64,000 nucleotides of DNA from Methanobacteriota archaeon (GCA_023402275.1 JAEXCH010000002.1:62001-126000), one strand, 5' to 3'. Positions 17,485-27,143 are shown, counted from the first letter of the stretch. Numbers and translations: made by a program. Notes: a model not told the origin generated them from the sequence alone.

Positions 17485-17799
17485 ATGAACAGTTACTACG
17501 AGGCCATGAAGGCAAAGGGGTTCTCCTATGAGACGACCGCTTCGGTCAGGAAATTCGATTGTCCGAACTGCGGTTTCAGATTCTCATTGGTATATGCACG
17601 CGCTTTCGCGTGCCAAGGGTGTTCCGAAGTAGTGAAGGGATGTCCGAAGGTCAGATGCAACAAATGCGACCATGAGTTCTTCATGGATAGGATGCCTGAC
17701 GTAAACGGAAAGGAACAGCAGAGGATAATGTCAGATCACATCTGCAAGATAGTGAACAGCCGTTACGACGATCTTGGAATAAAGACATACAACAGGTAA
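17485..17799 (+). CDS. Small cysteine-rich zinc-ribbon-like protein of the methyltransferase cluster
   Basis: 104 residues with seven cysteines in CxxC-like pairs: C26/C29, C43/C46 and C53 with C58/C61. This suggests one or two zinc sites or an iron-sulphur cluster. An AGAGGTGAT ribosome-binding site precedes ATG 17485. I do not recognise a named family. It sits between the MtaA-like gene and the hydantoinase-family gene, 5 bases before the latter, so it probably serves the same methyl-transfer or corrinoid-reactivation process. An electron-transfer or scaffold role is inference. Confidence 0.75.
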   Translation: MNSYYEAMKAKGFSYETTASVRKFDCPNCGFRFSLVYARAFACQGCSEVVKGCPKVRCNKCDHEFFMDRMPDVNGKEQQRIMSDHICKIVNSRYDDLGIKTYNR

Positions 17800-17804
17800 A
17801 TGAC

Positions 17805-19787
17805 ATGCGCTTAGGTCTGGGGATGGATACAGGCGGCACATACACAGATGCCGTGATTCTGGATCTTGAGAATGGGGAAGTACTCCACAAGGCAAAGGCC
17901 CTGACAACAAAGGAGGACCTTGTCATAGGGATCGAGAATGCAATATGCGGATTCGATAAGGAGCTGCTGAGAAATGTCTCGATAGTCTCCCTTTCCTCAA
18001 CATTGGCAACCAACTCGATAGTTGAGGGGAAAGGATGCAGAGTGGGGCTCATCTGCATAGGCAGGGAGTTCGATGGTTCCATCAGAATAGATGATCACAT
18101 AACTGTACGCGGTAGACATGATATCAACGGTAATGAGTCAGAACCACTTGACAAGGATTCCATTACCGATTTCATCAAAGAAGCTAATGATCGCATTGAC
18201 TGTGTTGCCATAACAGGATACATGAGCGTAAGGAATCCTGAACATGAAGTGGCAGCGATGGAGATCGTGAAACATATCACGAACAAGCCGATCGTCTGCG
18301 GTCATCAGTTATCATCCATCCTTGGGTTCAATGAGAGGACCGTGACCGCGATCATGAATGCCAGACTAATACCTGTGATCAAGGACCTTATCGTTTCGGT
18401 CGAGAAGGTCATGTTGAAAAGAGGAATGGATGCACCGGTCATGATCGTTAAAGGGGACGGATCCATAATGAATGTGAACGTTGCGGAGGAGCGTCCCGTG
18501 GAGACCATATTATGCGGACCCGCCGCAAGTCTTACAGGTGCCAAGGTCTTGACAGGGATCGATGACGCTATCGTCGTGGATATGGGCGGCACCACAACGG
18601 ATATCGGAGTTCTGAGGGAAGGGTTCCCCTGCATAAATGCAGAAGGTGCAATGATAGGGGGATACAGAACGCACGTCATGGCAGCAGAGATATCGACCTC
18701 CGGTATAGGTGGAGACAGCCGCATAATGGTGAATGGTACAAAACTCTCATTGACCCCTTTGCGAGTTATGCCGCTTTGCATCGCAGCATCGAAATGGCCG
18801 GAGATCATTGATGATCTCACTGCTGCGCTTGATGCCCCTATCAGCAGACGTGAGGTAGCCAACGAGAGGGGCATAATCTCCGACATAGAATTCTTTACTG
18901 TATCCAGACCTGCGGATCCAAGATTCCTATCTAGACTGGATGTCGAATTCCTAACTCTACTGAAACACAGGCCTCTTTCGCTTAAGAGGGCGGGATCGAT
19001 GTTGAATGCCCATCCGACAAGTTTCAACATAGAGAGAATGGAGGAGTACGGCCTCATACAAAGGATCGGACTTACCCCCACGGATATACTCCATTCGGAA
19101 GGAAGCTATATCGAATATGATTCAAAGGCCTCGGAGCTCGGCGTGGAATACGTCCTTAAGAGGGTCGGTCTACCCAAAAAGAAATTCATATCCAGATTGA
19201 AGGAGATGGTATACGAGAAGATATCCTCAGAGATATTGAAGAAAGTGATATTCGACGAGACAGGCAGTACTTCCAACAACCTGATATCGGAGGACCTTCT
19301 GAAAAAAGCCATCACCGGAAGGATGGGGCGCGATTATTCTTGTTCGATCTCCCTCAATAAACCACTGATAGGCATAGGGGCTCCGGTCAATGCGTGGATC
19401 CCCGAGGTGGCAAGAAGACTGAACACCGAATTCATATCATCGGAGAATTCCAACATTGGCAACGCGATAGGCGCAATATCAGGATGCATAGTGGAATCGA
19501 TAGATCTTCTTATAGAGCCTGATCAAATGAGCCAGGGTTCCGGAAGATCATGCACCGTCTATTCAAAATTGGGTAAAGAGACCTTTGATTCCATAGAAGA
19601 GGGCATAGATTATGCTAAGAGGGAAGGACACGTATTCGCCGAGAACTCTGCCCGTGCTGCAGGAGCATCCTCCATCAATGTAAGATACGATGTGAAGGAG
19701 AAGGCGGTCGAGGTGGACGGCATAAGGATGGTTCTCGACATAACAATATCTGTTACAGCAATAGGAAAACCGATACAGATGATATGA
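17805..19787 (+). CDS. Hydantoinase/oxoprolinase-family ATPase (HyuA-like) in a corrinoid cluster
   Basis: 660 residues with the ASKHA-fold signatures of HyuA/OplahA: phosphate-1 loop GLGMDTGGTYTDAV at the N-terminus, phosphate-2 loop VVDMGGTTTDIG near residue 260, and GIGAPVNAWIPEVARRL near 525. The family cleaves cyclic amides (hydantoins, 5-oxoproline) with ATP. Here no HyuB partner is present. Instead the gene follows a corrinoid protein, an MtaA-like enzyme and a cysteine-rich protein. Because RamA-type corrinoid activators also use an ASKHA-like ATPase domain, an ATP-driven corrinoid reactivase is a plausible alternative to hydrolysis of a methylated hydantoin. Which is right cannot be decided here. 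Confidence 0.85.
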   Translation: MRLGLGMDTGGTYTDAVILDLENGEVLHKAKALTTKEDLVIGIENAICGFDKELLRNVSIVSLSSTLATNSIVEGKGCRVGLICIGREFDGSIRIDDHITVRGRHDINGNESEPLDKDSITDFIKEANDRIDCVAITGYMSVRNPEHEVAAMEIVKHITNKPIVCGHQLSSILGFNERTVTAIMNARLIPVIKDLIVSVEKVMLKRGMDAPVMIVKGDGSIMNVNVAEERPVETILCGPAASLTGAKVLTGIDDAIVVDMGGTTTDIGVLREGFPCINAEGAMIGGYRTHVMAAEISTSGIGGDSRIMVNGTKLSLTPLRVMPLCIAASKWPEIIDDLTAALDAPISRREVANERGIISDIEFFTVSRPADPRFLSRLDVEFLTLLKHRPLSLKRAGSMLNAHPTSFNIERMEEYGLIQRIGLTPTDILHSEGSYIEYDSKASELGVEYVLKRVGLPKKKFISRLKEMVYEKISSEILKKVIFDETGSTSNNLISEDLLKKAITGRMGRDYSCSISLNKPLIGIGAPVNAWIPEVARRLNTEFISSENSNIGNAIGAISGCIVESIDLLIEPDQMSQGSGRSCTVYSKLGKETFDSIEEGIDYAKREGHVFAENSARAAGASSINVRYDVKEKAVEVDGIRMVLDITISVTAIGKPIQMI

Positions 19788-19790
19788 TCA

Positions 19791-21695
19791 TTAATCCCAG
19801 GTGATGGAATACTTGTGTGCAGGAACCACTATCTCCACCATAAGACCTTTCTCAGGGATACCGGACTCCTTAGCATAGAATCCACAGGCCTTGAGTATAC
19901 TGAACGCTAGGTATATCCCTCTTCCAAAGTTCATATTGGTCCCGGATACGAAATCGTCCTTATCGTCATAAGGTATGCCCTTACCATTATCTGAATAGGT
20001 TATCGTTAGGTCCTTCTCCTCCAACATGCATTTTATGGAACACTTTATTCCTCTGCCATTCTGAAGTATGGAATATTCCATTAACTGAGAGAAGACGTTC
20101 ACAAATGCCGGATCGGCCAATATCCTGACTCCTCTGACACTGTATCTTACGGAATCCCTGTCCAGACCATTGACCTTTATGGCGCGGTCCAATACCTCAT
20201 CCAGACTCTGCCATTGAGGTTCCAGCATTCCTACGTCATGATATTCCTTCACGAATGTCATTATCTCGTCCAGATCCTCGACGTCCTTTCTTACATTGTT
20301 GATCGGTGACCCTTCAGGTGCTACATCGAGCTCGATCTTCATATTCGTAAGATGGCCCCGAATATCATCATTTATGAGTCTGTCCAGAAGGTTTATGCGT
20401 TCCATTGCGACGATCTGTTGTCTGCTCACTGTTGACAGTTCGGAGATATCATCGATTATTACGATGAATCCTGTTTCCTCTTTGTTCTTCCCTTGTGTCT
20501 TTGCAACATTCACCTTCAGGACGAAGTTACGATTGTCCTTCTCTATCGTATGTTCGAATTCCATCCCGTGTCCGGACTCACGTACCTTTTCGATATCTTT
20601 CTTTATGATCCTTGACAGTTCACCCTGATTCGATCTCAGAGGTTCCTTAGAAAGACAGAGAGAGTGAAGAGACAGCATGGATTTCGCATAGTCATTGCTA
20701 TCGATCATGAACATGTCCTCATCCACGATTATTATTCCGACCGGAGCATTCTGCAGGATACCTTGAAGATTGTGCTCGCTTCTTGCGCTTTCTCCCTCGA
20801 GCATCCTTTCGTGATAGATGGACATCAGGCCATCCATCAAAAGGGTGAATTGCATCAGATCCTCGGATGTGTACTCTCTGGCCTTATTACCTATTCCAGC
20901 TGTTGCCAGTATCTTACCGTTATGGAATATGGGGATCATCATTATCCTGTTCAGTTGAACATGGCCGTGGGGTAAGTCCATCTTCCCGTAGCTGATCTCC
21001 TTGGGGTAATCATTCACTATAATGGGTCTGCCCTGACGTATGGGTTCCCCCCACATACCTGAGGAATCGAAATCATATGTTATCTGCCGATTCTCCATCC
21101 TGCACTGATCCAATCCTCCCCTGGACCATGCGGCCATTTTGAGTTTTCTGGTATCCTCTTCGTACATCGCTATGTATCCGATGGTACTTTTTGTGAGTGC
21201 GACGCTCTCCTCGAGGGCATAATTGAGTATGTCCCCGAATTCCTTATCGTGCATCATAAGGAGATTCATGAGCGCCTGCATCCTTTTCTCATTCAGCGCA
21301 CGATCATCCTCAAGTTTTTTCCTTTCTGCACACAGAACTATCTTCGATGCCAGTTCCATGTAGAAGTTCATTATGTTCTCACGGCTTAGGTAATAATCCA
21401 TTCTCAGTTCGAATGCTTTTATTGCCACGTCACCATCAGCCTTACTGGTCATTATTATGAAAGGGCGCATGTCATTCATACGATTCATCTCATTGAATAC
21501 TGACAACGCATCAACGGATGGAAGATTGTGATCACATACCACAACATCTATGAGGGCCGTGGATCTGAGCGCATCCCTTATCTTCGAAGGATCATTCAGT
21601 GTTTCGACCATTATGCTGTTGTTTATGTTGGTGATGAATCTCTTTGCCTGAGAGAGAAGTTCAGAATCGCCACTTACCACAAGCGCTCCATACAT
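19791..21695 (-). CDS. Receiver-GAF-PAS-kinase-like sensor with degenerate phospho-acceptor
   Basis: 634 residues, soluble. Residues 1-120 resemble a receiver domain with D55 in VVVCDHNLPS. A GAF-like domain spans about 150-295 and a PAS-like domain about 305-420. A dimerisation helix (437-455) reads INDDIRGH where archaeal kinases have a histidine before the Asp-Ile, so the phospho-acceptor seems replaced by D443. The ATPase domain keeps SDNGKG (568-573) and GRGIYLA (591-597), but the N-box (QLMEYS, 537-542) lacks the usual asparagines. It may be a sensor pseudokinase. It is convergent with the HyuA-like gene and may share a transcript with the small gene upstream. Confidence 0.75.
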   Translation of the reverse strand: MYGALVVSGDSELLSQAKRFITNINNSIMVETLNDPSKIRDALRSTALIDVVVCDHNLPSVDALSVFNEMNRMNDMRPFIIMTSKADGDVAIKAFELRMDYYLSRENIMNFYMELASKIVLCAERKKLEDDRALNEKRMQALMNLLMMHDKEFGDILNYALEESVALTKSTIGYIAMYEEDTRKLKMAAWSRGGLDQCRMENRQITYDFDSSGMWGEPIRQGRPIIVNDYPKEISYGKMDLPHGHVQLNRIMMIPIFHNGKILATAGIGNKAREYTSEDLMQFTLLMDGLMSIYHERMLEGESARSEHNLQGILQNAPVGIIIVDEDMFMIDSNDYAKSMLSLHSLCLSKEPLRSNQGELSRIIKKDIEKVRESGHGMEFEHTIEKDNRNFVLKVNVAKTQGKNKEETGFIVIIDDISELSTVSRQQIVAMERINLLDRLINDDIRGHLTNMKIELDVAPEGSPINNVRKDVEDLDEIMTFVKEYHDVGMLEPQWQSLDEVLDRAIKVNGLDRDSVRYSVRGVRILADPAFVNVFSQLMEYSILQNGRGIKCSIKCMLEEKDLTITYSDNGKGIPYDDKDDFVSGTNMNFGRGIYLAFSILKACGFYAKESGIPEKGLMVEIVVPAHKYSITWD

Positions 21696-21794
21696 TTGGA
21701 TTAGTATGCATATGCTCGATTAAAAATATGCTGGCCTAAAACATCCTATTCTCATGGGAAAACAGATTTGTGCCAGTCGATACCATATTTTGTT

Positions 21795-22205
21795 TCAACT
21801 TTGTTCATCGGTATCAGGGTTCATCTGATCCAGTATCACTTCGTTGCTATGTACCTTGTTGCAAAGGGATTTTGATAGGATGCCGACCTCCATCCACGCT
21901 GCATCCAGCACTCCCTGTTGTACCAGACATGGGGTGGACAACATAGCCGAATTGCTTGGGTCCAGGATCTTGCTGCTATGCCTATCCATAAGATCGGACA
22001 TGCCTATGACATTGATGTTCTTGGCATATTCCTGAACATTCTTGCAATCGGATACTATGTTAACATCTAGATCTCCATCCTCCCTCATACTAACGGTTAT
22101 CTTGTGATTCTTATTGCAGGTGTTCATCTTCACGGTTGCTGTAGATGGCAAGTTATCATAATTATAATGTCTTGTTAGCTTATAGATGTTACTAATGTCC
22201 GGCAC
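21795..22205 (-). CDS. Small conserved cysteine protein
   Basis: 136 residues with spaced cysteines in MNTCNKNHKITV, IVSDCKNVQEY, TPCLVQQGVLDAAW and SLCNKVH. This layout recalls small proteins often found beside corrinoid or acetyl-CoA genes in anaerobes (possibly the DUF6951 type), but I am not certain of the family. It lies 99 bases upstream of the sensor gene on the same strand. The N-terminal 25 residues may be extra, since MKMNTC-like starts are typical; an internal ATG exists there. Function unknown. Confidence 0.55.
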   Translation of the reverse strand: MPDISNIYKLTRHYNYDNLPSTATVKMNTCNKNHKITVSMREDGDLDVNIVSDCKNVQEYAKNINVIGMSDLMDRHSSKILDPSNSAMLSTPCLVQQGVLDAAWMEVGILSKSLCNKVHSNEVILDQMNPDTDEQS

Positions 22206-22400
22206 TATTCATAGTATATTATATTCACCATATTTCATCCATAGTGATCATGATAGGATTTCTATCTCAAGATGAATGCCATATTTTATCCGGATCACAA
22301 CAGACTTGTATCAATTTTACAAAATGTATTCTCCTCGAAAAATGCAATATCCGATCCCGCCTCTGAAAAAGATTATTAACTCAACAATAATCACGTAACC

Positions 22401-23255
22401 ATGGGCTCAGTGACGCTCTCTGTCAAAAAGTTCCTCGTCGGCACACTGATCGGAATAGCATCCATGGTGCCCGGTGTTAGCGGTGCCGTTCTGGCTGTCT
22501 GCTTTGGAGTATACGAGAGAGCGGTGGCCATACTTGCCGATCTCCGTCACAAGCTCAAAGATGAGTTCTCATTCATTGCTTTGCTTGCATTGGGTATCGT
22601 ATTCGGAATGTTCCTTGTGGCTTTCGGACTTGATTTCCTATTTGAACAATACAGATTCATATCCATACTTCTTTTCACGGGACTGATAATCGGACAGTAT
22701 CCCGAGCTATGGAGACATACCGAACCTTCCGTCAAACCTTCGAAGGTCAACATCATATGTTTGGTGATAGGTTTCCTGATAATGTGTTCATTCCTGTTCA
22801 TGGGAGGGGCACAGGATAAAGTGTTGACTCACGACATGATCTCATACCTTTACATGATAGTCGTTGGAGTATTCCTTGCGATATCGAAGATAGCACCCGG
22901 AATAAGCGGCTCCACAGTTCTGATGGCAGTCGGTCTGATGGCCCCTTTGACGCATGCCATGACAACTTTCGATATCCGATTGCTCATACCTTTGGGAATA
23001 GGTCTGATAATAGGCCTGGTATTGTTCTCAAAGGTCGTCAATTACGCATTGAACAACTACCGTAAATCATCATACATGATGATATTCGGACTCACGGTCG
23101 GTTCCACTATCGTGATGTTGAGCACATCCGTGGAATATTATGTCGGAAGCATCGATCTGGTAACGGGTGCGATAGCATTCGTCATCGGAGTAGTTATAAG
23201 CATAATATTCACAAAACTTGGTCAGAGGACATCACAGGATTTTGCATTGGATTAA
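22401..23255 (+). CDS. DUF368 membrane protein, polyprenyl-phosphate translocase-like
   Basis: 284 residues, multiple membrane helices. The two inverted halves each carry a re-entrant PGxSG motif: VPGVSGAV at residues 23-30 and APGISGST near 165, the hallmark of DUF368. Bacterial relatives (PopT) recycle undecaprenyl phosphate across the membrane. In an archaeon the natural cargo would be a dolichyl-type phosphate used for glycosylation (inference). Monocistronic, followed by a short purine-rich stretch and convergent with the archaeosine synthase gene. Confidence 0.9.
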   Translation: MGSVTLSVKKFLVGTLIGIASMVPGVSGAVLAVCFGVYERAVAILADLRHKLKDEFSFIALLALGIVFGMFLVAFGLDFLFEQYRFISILLFTGLIIGQYPELWRHTEPSVKPSKVNIICLVIGFLIMCSFLFMGGAQDKVLTHDMISYLYMIVVGVFLAISKIAPGISGSTVLMAVGLMAPLTHAMTTFDIRLLIPLGIGLIIGLVLFSKVVNYALNNYRKSSYMMIFGLTVGSTIVMLSTSVEYYVGSIDLVTGAIAFVIGVVISIIFTKLGQRTSQDFALD

Positions 23256-23423
23256 AAAGAGAGAGCGGGGGGATGGAATGGGATAAAATGACCCCGCTCT
23301 TCACTTTGAAGGTTCCATGCGCGTCTTGGGGATGCACTGTGGTCTTCAATAACATCATTGATCAGAGAGTATATTAACAAAAGCGGGGGAGGTGTCCGAA
23401 AATATCCGAAAGTACGAAAGTGG

Positions 23424-25139
23424 TCACTTTCTTTTGTGTCTGATCTTGACCGCTATGCCTCTTCTGAGCTCTTTCATCTCTCTTCCGGACATCATGGCCA
23501 CACCTACTGCGACAACCTCTCCGTTCAGTGTGACGATGGCCTCATCCCCGGGCCTTATGTTTGGATCCGCATCCACAACTCCCACAGCGAAAAGATTCCC
23601 TTTTATATCGAAATCCATCATCTCGACCGTGTTCTTACCGAGTTTGGCAACGATCTCTGCTCCTTCAAGCGTCAGGGATATCATCCCCCTCTCAGGGGTC
23701 ATCATTCCCAGTTGGATCTTATCCTTCCTGTTTTCCGGATCCTCGTAGATCATCTTCCAGTATGGGAACTTCCCTATTGCATAGGAATTCTCATTCATCA
23801 CCGCATCGGCTACTTCAGAATCGAATTGGAACGACAGAACCGATTTGACCGATCCTATCCTCTCGATGGAATAATCTACAGGTTCCATTTCCTTCGCTAT
23901 CCTTCTCAATGCCTCATCTAGATTCTTGAGGGATGCGGGAGAGGTTGCATCGCCTACGACGGTATTCTCCATGTCTGCGAGACCTTCCACCAATTCAACA
24001 TCATCCCCCAGATGACATACCACTTTGTCATAACCCTGAGACAGTATCCCGGCGACCATCGATCTTATCATCTCCTTCTCCTGACATTTCCATTCTCCTG
24101 TCACAGGTATATCGTAGGAGTTGGCGGGATAGAACATGTCTATCTCCCTGGGCACTATTCCCAATGGGGATGTGACAATTACCTCATGAACAAGAGTATC
24201 ATGCGGCCCGGTGTGGATCGCGGACCCGAATGCTTTGTGTGACTTTGAGATGTGATACGGCTTCTTTGCGGAACACGGCAGCAGAAGAAGTATGCGTTTA
24301 TGCTCTGGTTTTCTGTATCTGTTGGATATCTTATCGCGATAGACCTTCAGATCTGGTCTTCTTAGGGCTTGGGTCGTGTTGCAAGCGAGCCTTGTTCCTA
24401 CGGTGGAGCATGCTTCCTCCTGGTATCCGTAACCGACATCGTCGAATATCCTCAGTGTCGCAACCGAGGATGGTGACGATACCACTCTTTGATCCACGAG
24501 CTCCCTCAATCTTCCTGAATCTATGAATGTCCTTACCTTGTCGCATTCATTCAGGAGATCCTCGACATTCTTTTCCGATGCATTCTCCTTGACACATATC
24601 TCCCCCTCCGGGATCAGACGTGTCATGTTAAGGCCGGCAGCGACCGTAAGGGAATCATCGAACATGTCCACCCCCATGTATGACAACAACGATATTGTGG
24701 ATGGTTCGGCTATGCCGAGTATACAAAGGAGTCTATTGTATCCTATCTTCTCGCGGATCCTTATCACAAGGTCCACGATCTTCCTTGGGTCCTTCCTCAG
24801 CTCAAATCCATTCGGAATGACCACAAACTCAGCATCTTCAGGGATATCCTCTTCATCGGAGAACGGTGCTCTTACGACGCAGATATTGTCCTTGCATACT
24901 GTTTCAGAAATGACCCTCGATGATGCCGAGGTCATCAGTTTGCGATCCAGGCCGATATCGGATCCGAAGAAGGATAGGATCCTTCCCTCATCGGACATTG
25001 TTATCCTTACAGGTTCGTTTGAATCGGTCGATCGAATTATGTATGGCGTTGTTATCGCAAGATCATCCTTGGAGAATTCGCATGTCCTTCCTCTGTGTGA
25101 TCTTCCGATTACGCTAAGCATGAGTCCTCGATTCATCAT
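23424..25139 (-). CDS. arcS: Archaeosine synthase (ArcS)
   Basis: 571 residues. ArcS helps convert preQ0 at position 15 of tRNA to archaeosine. The block PCSAKKPYHISKSH in the middle is the family signature, surrounded by a TGT-like but non-catalytic domain. The last 75 residues form a PUA RNA-binding domain (RPGDEAIVTLNGEVVAVGVA). Two adjacent ATG codons begin the frame (25139 and 25136). It is divergent from pyrB, with 76 bases between starts. ArcS supports archaeal assignment of the window. Confidence 0.9.
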   Translation of the reverse strand: MMNRGLMLSVIGRSHRGRTCEFSKDDLAITTPYIIRSTDSNEPVRITMSDEGRILSFFGSDIGLDRKLMTSASSRVISETVCKDNICVVRAPFSDEEDIPEDAEFVVIPNGFELRKDPRKIVDLVIRIREKIGYNRLLCILGIAEPSTISLLSYMGVDMFDDSLTVAAGLNMTRLIPEGEICVKENASEKNVEDLLNECDKVRTFIDSGRLRELVDQRVVSSPSSVATLRIFDDVGYGYQEEACSTVGTRLACNTTQALRRPDLKVYRDKISNRYRKPEHKRILLLLPCSAKKPYHISKSHKAFGSAIHTGPHDTLVHEVIVTSPLGIVPREIDMFYPANSYDIPVTGEWKCQEKEMIRSMVAGILSQGYDKVVCHLGDDVELVEGLADMENTVVGDATSPASLKNLDEALRRIAKEMEPVDYSIERIGSVKSVLSFQFDSEVADAVMNENSYAIGKFPYWKMIYEDPENRKDKIQLGMMTPERGMISLTLEGAEIVAKLGKNTVEMMDFDIKGNLFAVGVVDADPNIRPGDEAIVTLNGEVVAVGVAMMSGREMKELRRGIAVKIRHKRK

Positions 25140-25215
25140 TACTTAATTAATATTCCTGATGAGGTCGCATGTCTTTAGGAAAAAGAATTAAATCGTGATG
25201 TTCGGATAAGGACAC

Positions 25216-26151
25216 ATGGACTTCTATGACAAAGACCTTGTCTCAATACGCGACCTTGACAGGGCTCAGATCGATTACATTCTGGACCTATCAGAGAAGA
25301 TGATACCTTATGCAAAGGGAGAAAAAGTCAAGAAGGTACTTGACGGAAAGGTTCTGGGCAATCTTTTCTTTGAACCCTCCACACGTACAAAGCTTTCCTT
25401 TGAGAGTGCAGCGGGAAGACTTGGTTGCAACGTCATAGATGTTTCGGAGATGTCAATGACATCCATGTCCAAGGGAGAGACACTGGCAGATACGATAAAG
25501 ATGGTCGATGCATATTGCGACCTTATTGTCCTGAGGCATCCGCATGAGGGTGCTGCCAGATTGGCTGCGAAGTTCTCAGAGAACCCTGTGATCAATGCAG
25601 GGGACGGAGCGGGTTCACATCCCACACAGACCCTTTTAGACCTATTTACAATGAGATCCGCAAAGGGGTCGCTGGACGGCCTGAACATTGTCCTCGTCGG
25701 GGATCTGAAATACGGTCGTACTGTCCATTCCCTCGCAGAAGCATTGACGATGTTCGGTGCGAAGCTTACCTTTGTAGCGCCTGAATCCCTTCAGATGCCT
25801 TCGGACACATTCAACCACCTTGTTGAGAAAGGTTGCAAACCAGCAAAGACAGCCGTCCTTGAGGATGTCATAGATCAGGCGGATGTCCTGTACATAACAA
25901 GGATACAGAAAGAAAGATTCCCCGATCCCGCCGAATATCAGAAGGTCGCAGGTATGTACAGGATCGACAACGCCATACTCAGGGAGGCAAAGAGCGACAT
26001 GATAGTCATGCACCCTCTCCCCAGAGTTGACGAGATCATGCCCGAGGTCGATTCCACACCTCACGCAAAATACTTTGAACAGGCCTTCAACGGAGTGCCC
26101 GTGAGAATGGCATTGCTGTGTGCTATACTGGGAGGTGACATAGATGGATAA
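25216..26151 (+). CDS. pyrB: Aspartate carbamoyltransferase, catalytic subunit
   Basis: 311 residues, the normal length. It condenses carbamoyl phosphate and aspartate in pyrimidine synthesis. The carbamoyl-phosphate loop STRTKLSFE, HPTQTLLDL and HPLPRVDEI are all present. It overlaps the regulatory gene pyrI by 8 bases, so the archaeal holoenzyme is assembled from one transcript. Start ATG 25216 gives the usual N-terminus. Confidence 0.97.
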   Translation: MDFYDKDLVSIRDLDRAQIDYILDLSEKMIPYAKGEKVKKVLDGKVLGNLFFEPSTRTKLSFESAAGRLGCNVIDVSEMSMTSMSKGETLADTIKMVDAYCDLIVLRHPHEGAARLAAKFSENPVINAGDGAGSHPTQTLLDLFTMRSAKGSLDGLNIVLVGDLKYGRTVHSLAEALTMFGAKLTFVAPESLQMPSDTFNHLVEKGCKPAKTAVLEDVIDQADVLYITRIQKERFPDPAEYQKVAGMYRIDNAILREAKSDMIVMHPLPRVDEIMPEVDSTPHAKYFEQAFNGVPVRMALLCAILGGDIDG

Positions 26152-26620
26152 TAACAAGATCGCCGAGACCAAGATACCTCCGATAAGGAACGGTACCGTC
26201 ATAGATCACATCGCCAACGGACAATCACTGAATGTCCTGAAGATACTAGGTGTGAACGAGAACAACATCGATTCCGTGATCAGCATAGGAATGCATGTAC
26301 CTTCATCGAAAACAGACGGTTGGAAGGATGTCATCAAGGTCGAGGACAGGGAATTGGATCACACGACAGTCGGCAAGATCGCACTCATCGCTCCGGATGC
26401 TACCATCTCAATAATCAGGGATTACTACATCGCAGAGAAATTCAAGGTCAAGCTGGAAGATCATATTGTTGGATTGGCAAAATGCAGCAATCCCAACTGC
26501 ATTACGAACAAAGGAGAGCCCGTATCCCCGGAATTCATGGTCGAGGACAGGAATCCTCCAAAACTGAGATGCGTATATTGCGACAGGATATTGACGAACA
26601 TATCCGACAACCTGCTCTGA
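26144..26620 (+). CDS. pyrI: Aspartate carbamoyltransferase, regulatory subunit
   Basis: 158 residues. The N-terminal domain binds nucleotide effectors, and the C-terminal zinc domain shows CSNPNC and CVYC, the four structural cysteines that hold the subunit against PyrB. It overlaps pyrB by 8 bases and ends 1 base before the next gene. Complete, no missing ligand. Confidence 0.97.
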   Translation: MDNNKIAETKIPPIRNGTVIDHIANGQSLNVLKILGVNENNIDSVISIGMHVPSSKTDGWKDVIKVEDRELDHTTVGKIALIAPDATISIIRDYYIAEKFKVKLEDHIVGLAKCSNPNCITNKGEPVSPEFMVEDRNPPKLRCVYCDRILTNISDNLL

Positions 26621-26621
26621 A

Positions 26622-27143
26622 ATGAAGATACTGATAGTAACCGGAATGCCCGGAGCGGGAAAGGAGGAATTCCTGTCCGTTGCCGGGTCGAGAGGCATCT
26701 CATTCGCAAGGATGGGAGATGTCGTAAGAGAATCCTACGCCATGTCAGATAAGGAATTGAGCGTGGGGCAGTTCGCGGATTCCGAGCGTAAGAAACACGG
26801 CAAGAACATCTGGGCGGAACGCACTATCGAAAGGATGCAGGGAGAGCTTTTCCTAATAGATGGATGCAGGAGCATGGATGAGGTCAGATCCTTCCGCGAA
26901 TTGAGCAAGGATGTGATGATAATCGGGATACACTCGTCTCCCGGAACGAGATACGAAAGGCTTGTCAATAGGAGCAGAGAGGATGCTCCAAAAAACATTG
27001 ATGAATTCAACGAGAGGGATTCCCGTGAGATATCCTGGGGAATTGCCGAGGTACTTGCACTATCGGACATAATGATCGTGAATGATTCATCCCTTCAGGA
27101 CTTCTACAACAGATCAGACAGGATACTGGAGAGGCTCAGATGA
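26622..27143 (+). CDS. UPF0200-type P-loop kinase-like protein
   Basis: 173 residues. The N-terminus has Walker A GMPGAGKEEF, followed by RMGDVVRE and the DGCRSMDEV and NRSREDAP segments typical of the archaeal UPF0200 family, which is related to nucleotide and dephospho-CoA kinases. The true substrate is not known. It lies directly after pyrI and overlaps the next small gene by 4 bases, suggesting co-expression with pyrimidine genes. Confidence 0.85.
   Translation: MKILIVTGMPGAGKEEFLSVAGSRGISFARMGDVVRESYAMSDKELSVGQFADSERKKHGKNIWAERTIERMQGELFLIDGCRSMDEVRSFRELSKDVMIIGIHSSPGTRYERLVNRSREDAPKNIDEFNERDSREISWGIAEVLALSDIMIVNDSSLQDFYNRSDRILERLR

Noticed and set aside
15646..19787. Pyrrolysine methyltransferase genes (mtmB, mtbB, mttB) with in-frame amber codons
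   Set aside because: All four genes here end normally at TGA or TAA, and no amber-split reading frame or methylamine methyltransferase sequence was seen in the flanks.
17805..19787. Annotation as N-methylhydantoinase A
   Set aside because: The family match is real but the substrate cannot be claimed; no HyuB gene is present and the context is corrinoid metabolism.
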